Shown here piece by piece: positions 58,455-64,000 of a stretch of 64,000 nt of DNA. Position numbers and translations under genes: made by a program. Numbering within the stretch: position 1 is the first letter of the stretch; each line of letters opens with the position of its first letter. Source of the DNA: Pyrenopolyporus hunteri (taxonomy: Eukaryota > Ascomycota > Sordariomycetes > Xylariales > Hypoxylaceae); NCBI GenBank assembly GCA_902806595.1, contig CADCXC010000038.1, positions 2,046,001 through 2,110,000 of the forward strand, given 5' to 3'. The notes beneath the pieces are model-generated. The model was not told where the DNA came from, did not search any database, and saw nothing but the letters and a program-made list of their open reading frames with translations.

Positions 58455-60105
58455 TTACAACTCGTCGTGCGTCGACTCGGCAGCCTCGCTGCTAGTAGAA
58501 GTCGTAGTGGACTTGGACTCACTTGCCGCGGGCGCAACAGGCGTCTCTTCCTCCTTCTTCTCCTGAACCTCGGCCTTGTACTTGCCGTTCTCCTTGACGA
58601 ACTTGATCAGATCCTCCACAGTTCGGCTGCCAGAGTAGTTAACTGGCTTGTCCTTGGCACCAGCGGGGTAGAGCTTGATGGTAGGGAATCCCTGGATCTC
58701 ATCCGGCACGTCGTTGGCGGTGGCATCAACCTTGGCGATGACAACCTTGTCCTTCCACTCGCTGTTGCTGTACAGAGAGGCCAGATCCTCATACTTGGGA
58801 GCAAGCGCCTTGCAGTGGCCGCACCACGGGGCGTAGAACTCGATCAAGACATCCTTGGAGTCATCCAGGACGATCTGCTCGTAGGTCTTACCGACCACGA
58901 CGGTGACGGGTCCTTCTTGCTTCTCAGGGATCTCCTCAGACTTGAGGCTGGGCTCAATCTTTCCGGCGGCGAAGTCATCCACGAACGCGCTGATGGTGTC
59001 GAAGGTGATCTCCTTCTCCTGGTCAAAGGGGAACTTCTGGTTCTTGACAGTGTCCTGGATGGCGAAGGACGGGAACTTGTCCGCCTTGAGGTTCAGGTTG
59101 TTGGCGTGAGCACCGAAGGCCTGGGCGTCGATGGTGGCAAAGTTGATCTTGCCACGGTACTTCTCGGCGATGGGTTTCAAGGCATCACCGAGTTCCTTAC
59201 GCTCCTCAGCAGTCTCGGAGAAGATGTACGCAAGAGGGATACCGGCGGACATGTAGCCCGAGTAGGTATCAGGACCAACCTCGCCAATCAAAGGAGTAGA
59301 GGCAACCTTAGCGAACTTCTCAATAGCCTCCTCGTCAAACTTATCCGTGAAGGTGGCCTTTCCTTCATCGAACTGCTTGTACAGGACGATAGCGGGTGCC
59401 TTGACGCCCTCAGCCTCGGCCAATGCAGCGTCGTTGGTGGCACCGAACAGGTAAGAATCCCGATACTTCTCAGCTATCTTGGTGTAGGTTTCGTTAGAGG
59501 CCTTATCGGAAGCATCGATGTAGGCAATTAAGACAACCTTGTCGGCGGTCTTGAAGTCCTCGAGGGTTTCCGAGGTCAGAAGAGAGACGGCGGGGAGAGA
59601 TTGCTTGATCATGTATGAAGTAATTCTGTGAAATAGAGTCAGTAAGCAGGACAGATTTGACCAAATAGGGATGGACTACTCACGCTCCGGCCTTCCTTTG
59701 GCCAGTGTAAGGAGTAATGTTATCCAGGCCACGGAAGATCTTGAGTGTTGGGTAACCCTCGACGCCGTATGTTTGGCAAAGCTCACTCTCCTCTGTGCAG
59801 TCAACCTTGGCTAGCTTGATCGACTTCTCCTTCAAGGTGGTAGCGGCCTCCTCGTACTCAGGCGCGAGGGCCTTGCAGTGACCGCACCAGGGCGCGAAGA
59901 CTACGAGTTAAAAAGTCAGTTAGCATCCTTCTAAGTGAGTAGGTGCTGAATGTATCTTACACTCTGCTAGGACAAGGTCATTGGCCTTAACGAAGTCCTC
60001 AAATGTGTCCTTGGTTAGTTGGGTAACATCTGATGCGGCGTCTGCTGCAAGAACACCCGTGGTGCTTGCGAGCAGGCCAAAAAGAAAGTTCCGAGCCGAG
60101 TACAT
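58455..60105 (-). CDS. pdi1: Protein disulfide isomerase (PDI), HDEL-terminated
   Basis: Three exons on the minus strand, 59961-60105, 59684-59900 and 58455-59625, with introns of 60 and 58 nt, give 1533 nt and 510 residues. The start is the ATG at 60105, beginning a signal peptide ([20 protein letters not shown]). The layout is thioredoxin a-b-b'-a': the first active site WCGHC is at about 53-57, formed just after intron 1, and the second at about 388-392. An acidic Glu/Ser/Thr-rich tail ends in HDEL, the ER retention signal. It forms, breaks and rearranges disulfides of secretory proteins in the ER lumen. Length and domain order are normal. The open frame on the opposite strand (58422-59531) is a mirror of this strongly codon-biased gene and not a gene. 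Confidence 0.97.
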
Positions 60106-62801
60106 GGTGAACCACCTAAGACGGGAGTGAGGATTCAAGTTAGCTACCACTACCTCAGGGTCGTATGATTTGCCGACGAAGAATGTCGCAGAGATAGAGA
60201 AATGCAGAAATATGCAGAAAGGCAGTCGGCAGTGGCTCGGAGTAAAAGACTAGAGAAAGAGGAAACATACCTATATTATAGCACTGGCCACGTAGAAACG
60301 TAATGAACAAGGTATCGGAGAGAAAAAGAGGTGAACGTAGATCGTATGTAGGCGAGGACGTTTTGTATTTCTCCTACAATGGCATATGTGTCCCCTTGAG
60401 AACAGGGAATGTAAATTCGGAGAAGATTGACAAGTTTGGATAAATGGCTGAATAGTTCCGAATATCTGGCCACAGTCGGTCTAAGTCTTACCACTACGCC
60501 CCTCTAACCGTTGTGGCTTACGCAGAGAGCTACTTATGTAGGTAGCTACAACCTTAGCGAGCTGCCTAGGTACCTGAGAGCCTGATAGTTTAGAGGTAGT
60601 TTAGGTACTTAGCCTGCATCCTTACAGGGCACTTTATTAGAAATGCAGGGACGAGAACCAAGTCCCACTAATAGATAAAGCTGGGTATTAGACAGGTGGG
60701 AGGCCAGGGCACCAATTAATAATGCTGTACGGAAGTACTTACATACAAACTTAATGACAAGTGTTCACTTTTCTACCCCTCTCGCCACTAAGCCGCACCC
60801 TAGGTACATACACTAGCACCTGTCCCACCCCGCTAAAGAAGTACCAGACACCGCCACTCATCCGCACGGGATTTTTGGGGAACCCCTGTACCAAAGCACG
60901 CGACGGTCCCACCCCTAATTCTCTTCGGCTTGCCCACTCCACTATAAAGATAAATTCCACACAATTAGGTCAGATCGCCACCCAGATCAGTAAATTCGGA
61001 AGGAAGCGACTCGGGAATGAAGACGAATATAAACACGGAAGTCGTAGGTGTCGGCAGACTCGGTTCATGAATCCGAAAATGTGCTCTCTATGAATATCTA
61101 GGTACATATATAGGTATTGTACCCACCTACCCTATTCATCAGAACCGACCTGCTGATACCTACTGATCCGACGAGCTAGGTAGTTGTCAATTTCACCACA
61201 TCGAGAATTCATGAGATCACTAGACTCTTTGACTTATGTAGGTACCTAGGTAGCTCAACACAAGGGATTATCGTGTATACCATCTTATGATGTATACCTA
61301 CGTATATTAACAGCTTACATGGCCATATCCATTTATCATCCCTGCAGAAAGGGTGTTTAATAATGCAAGATGCCAGATTTATTAGATTTGCTAGATTGCG
61401 ATCCCTTCTGCCGCGAGGCTCAAAACGGGGCCTGAGAGGACCCTGAGCGTTACAACATGGTCCTTGCACATTGCCCGCCTAGCCACCGCTACGATGATAT
61501 ATCGATAAGGAACCACGTAACCCAAGTCATAGCTGCTCAGCATCTTATTTTTAGGGTCTTCGTAAGGTTCGTAACTTACCTTGCCTTACCTTAGCTGCGT
61601 ATCAGGTTTGAATCACAATATTAAACATTAGTATCGCCGCAAGTCTTGATTCTCAACGGGCAATTCCGACAGCGCAAGTCCTAAGGATGTCAGTTAACCC
61701 AGGCCAATTGGTATGATTCAAATTTATCCTACAGCACATTGAAAACGTACTTGACAATCCAGCCTCTGAGTCAGTTATTCTCCATAATGAGAGTAAATTT
61801 TCACCCTACCATAAAGTGAATTTTGAGTATCTTAATTGACATACCTAAGTGACGAACCACTCAATACGGAGGTCTACTAAGGTTGTTGTAGAGATAGGTG
61901 TATCAAGATACTAGCACCCGTCATCAGCGGTGTGAGTTAATCCGATATAATCCCGCAATAACAACATCTCACGGTTACTTCAAATTCAGAGCCCCTTACA
62001 CCAAGTTATGAAGACGGTAGTCATGCATGCGTCAACGGATAAATCGCAAGATCCCCCGGGCTTACGACGTGGAAATTCTCGATACGGCGGCAAACGTAAG
62101 AGTCAGGCTGTATAAATCCACACAAGCCATGACCCAGAATATGGTAAAACCGATAATTCGTTCTATATAGGTAGTTAGGAGATATAATGGCACATGTAAG
62201 TGATGTCTAAGATTCATTGTTACAAGTACCCTCGAAAAGACGCTTGGTGTTTGTATGTATTGTAGGTACAATACACATGGCAATACAAACTATGGACGTG
62301 ACCTAACCCAAGTACCACGTATGGTATACAGGGAGAGGCTTTTCAACTCACGGAAGGAGGCACCTACAGAATACACACTAGGATACTGCGGTTTATATCT
62401 CTTGGGAAAGCAGCGGTTCAATGAGCTCCTACTCTGATCTTCTCGCGTATTCCTACGTCTAAGTGGTCTGACTTCCCCTTACCGCAAACGGACCTGTGAC
62501 CTCCTCTAGATTAAACTTACTTGCTTGCCTAGCTCATGATACGATGGGTGAATTCTCACAATACCACAAACATATTCCCACTCTATTCAACCTCAGCATT
62601 CAGTGTGGCCTGGTAGCCGCCCAGACCGTCGAAGCCTGCAACCCCGATTCTAGGCTCGATGTCGCTCTGGGGCTAATAAACGAGGCTTTCTTCTTAACCC
62701 CATGCCGAACCCAATTACTTGTTTTAATTTCATAATATATCGTCCTTCTCTCCTCCCGCCGCCGTGTCACTTTCTCTGTCCCCCGCACTGCGTGTCTCCT
62801 G
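60106..62801. other. Long intergenic region, no supported gene
   Basis: About 2.7 kb with the PDI promoter at the left and the promoter/5' UTR of the last gene at the right. CCTAGGTA-type motifs occur near 60565, 61090 and 61240. Short frames, including 62496-62735 just upstream of the last gene, show no family match. Confidence 0.5.
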
Positions 62802-64000
62802 ATGGAGCATTATCGCTTGCCTAGGCATAGTTCCAGTCATGGCACTCTTCGTAGCAGTTATTCTCACGGACGATCAACTCATGGACCCTCCCCCATCCGC
62901 CCGCTACACAAGCCTCTTCGGAGTGTCAACGAAAACTCCGTCTTGCTACCTTCGCCTGGCGCCCTAGAGAGTATGCTGAAGACAACGACCGAGACAGGAG
63001 ACATCGGAATTTTCAGCATCAGGCCAGTGCCCCCTTCGCCGCAGCGTAGGGACAACCTGTCCGAGATCGGCCAGCAGCACTCGTCGCCGCGTCCTTCTAT
63101 CGAGGATTTTCATCGCAGAAATAATAGCAAAAAGCCGTCTCTATGTAAGGATGCTGCCTCCGAGATAATATCAATGTACGGCTCGGAGAGCCACAAATCC
63201 ACCACAAGCACGTTAACGCCAACGTCTTCCGAGGATATTGGGCAGCGTTCATACTCGATGACGACCTGTGGATCTCGCTATCTTGCCCATCACAGGTCGA
63301 CGACAACCTTGCAGAGCCTAAGCAGCGGGGGTCCGCTTCAGCGTCCCCGGTCACCTTTCCCATACCCAACTCGTCTGAAGAGGCCTGGAGTTCGCCCGGC
63401 GTCCCCAGCGCTCACAGAAAGTGGACGGGTTGACTATAGTCGTATGGTGGAAATTGATAGAACCTCATATGTAGGTACCCCGAGAGTTCTACATGGAATA
63501 TTAAGTTTTGCTAAGACACGTCAGAGGACTGTCCACGGACCCTATAAACCATCTTACCCACCCATGCTACGGAGGCCCCCTCCTCTGGGCCTCCGAGCGG
63601 ATGCTAACCAATCTAGCATTTCGCTACCACCGCACGGCCCGCTGCCTCCTAGTCGTCGTAGGCCATCAGGAACTCCTTCGTTGCGTACACATTCCATGGC
63701 ATCGATGGCATCTCGCAACACTCCTTGCCACGATAGATTTGATAGTCCTTCGTCCAGGGCGTCAAGTCTTACCTCGATCGTGAATATGTACCATCGGACG
63801 CCGCATATATCTAGGCCCTGTCCTAGTGGAATATCAACTGTGGCACCACGTTATTACGACTACACCGAAGGCTTCGAGAACGGCTCGCCGCGTTCAATAA
63901 CCCCAGTTCAGCCGTTCGCTCCGGTGCCTACTCGCATATCACATTATCAGCGCCCGCTAGTACTGCAGGAATCCGATGACAGCTTAGCAGCTGCATTCGA
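62802..64000 (+). CDS. Ser/Pro/Arg-rich protein of unknown function, 5' part
   Basis: The frame is open from the ATG at 62802 to the end of the window (399 complete codons), so the gene is cut off. The sequence begins MEHYRLPRHSSSHGTLRSSY. It is rich in Ser, Pro, Arg and Thr, with many SP and TP pairs (for example LPSPGALES, RPVPPSPQRRDN, STLTPTSSED), as in disordered, phosphorylated regulatory proteins. No domain was recognised. A 45-nt stretch near 63472-63516 starts GTAGGT and ends CTAAG without a stop, so it could be a phase-neutral intron or coding. The length and the conserved part, if any, lie beyond the window. Confidence 0.65.
   Translation, partial: MEHYRLPRHSSSHGTLRSSYSHGRSTHGPSPIRPLHKPLRSVNENSVLLPSPGALESMLKTTTETGDIGIFSIRPVPPSPQRRDNLSEIGQQHSSPRPSIEDFHRRNNSKKPSLCKDAASEIISMYGSESHKSTTSTLTPTSSEDIGQRSYSMTTCGSRYLAHHRSTTTLQSLSSGGPLQRPRSPFPYPTRLKRPGVRPASPALTESGRVDYSRMVEIDRTSYVGTPRVLHGILSFAKTRQRTVHGPYKPSYPPMLRRPPPLGLRADANQSSISLPPHGPLPPSRRRPSGTPSLRTHSMASMASRNTPCHDRFDSPSSRASSLTSIVNMYHRTPHISRPCPSGISTVAPRYYDYTEGFENGSPRSITPVQPFAPVPTRISHYQRPLVLQESDDSLAAAF

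Noticed and set aside
58422..59531. 369-codon open frame opposite the PDI gene
   Set aside because: It mirrors a long exon with strong codon bias. PDI on the other strand is certain and this frame has a Leu/Val/Gly-rich antisense composition.

Overview
This window is nuclear DNA of a filamentous ascomycete (Pezizomycotina, most likely a Sordariomycete). The genes are split by short introns, mostly 45-100 nt, with GTRNGT donors and CTRAY-type branch sites. The proteins match fungal families: SAT4-type rhodopsin-domain protein, LaeA-like methyltransferase, GT15 mannosyltransferase, ERD1, PEX10, LYAR, Bem46 and a membrane-anchored fucose lectin. An 8-kb block is almost pure A/T with residual C almost only in CpG, the footprint of very strong RIP-like mutation. 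All exon models were spliced by hand; each summed CDS length is divisible by three and rejoins recognisable family sequence.

Region 1 (1-20.5 kb) is gene-sparse and accessory in character. It holds an O-methyltransferase, a rhodopsin-domain membrane protein, an F-box protein, a D-galactonate dehydratase next to an allantoate-permease-type MFS transporter (a probable sugar-acid uptake and catabolism pair), a small secreted cysteine-rich protein, a nine-exon LaeA-like methyltransferase and a second secreted protein with ten cysteines. Long AT-leaning intergenic stretches separate them.

Region 2 (21-33 kb) looks like core genome: a Dap1-type heme protein, a GT15 mannosyltransferase, ERD1 divergent from PEX10, and a LYAR-like nucleolar zinc-finger protein. 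A MITE-like element lies just upstream of the mannosyltransferase.

Region 3 (34.07-42.04 kb) is the RIP-ruined block. It contains two about 190-bp direct repeats some 6 kb apart, probably the LTRs of a dead retrotransposon, and a less degraded 268-bp insertion in the right copy.

Region 4 (42-64 kb) mixes core and accessory genes: Bem46-type hydrolase, a second alpha/beta hydrolase, a cytochrome P450, a second MITE of the same family as the first, a C2H2 zinc-finger protein followed by two striking long hairpins, a membrane-anchored fucose-lectin-like protein, a small conserved mitochondrial membrane protein, protein disulfide isomerase with an HDEL signal, and the 5' part of a Ser/Pro-rich protein cut by the window end. 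No rRNA, convincing tRNA, CRISPR or backbone biosynthetic gene (PKS/NRPS) was seen. The most unusual non-genic signals are the CpG-only RIP block, the twin hairpins at 53.1-53.3 kb and the shared-TIR MITE family.
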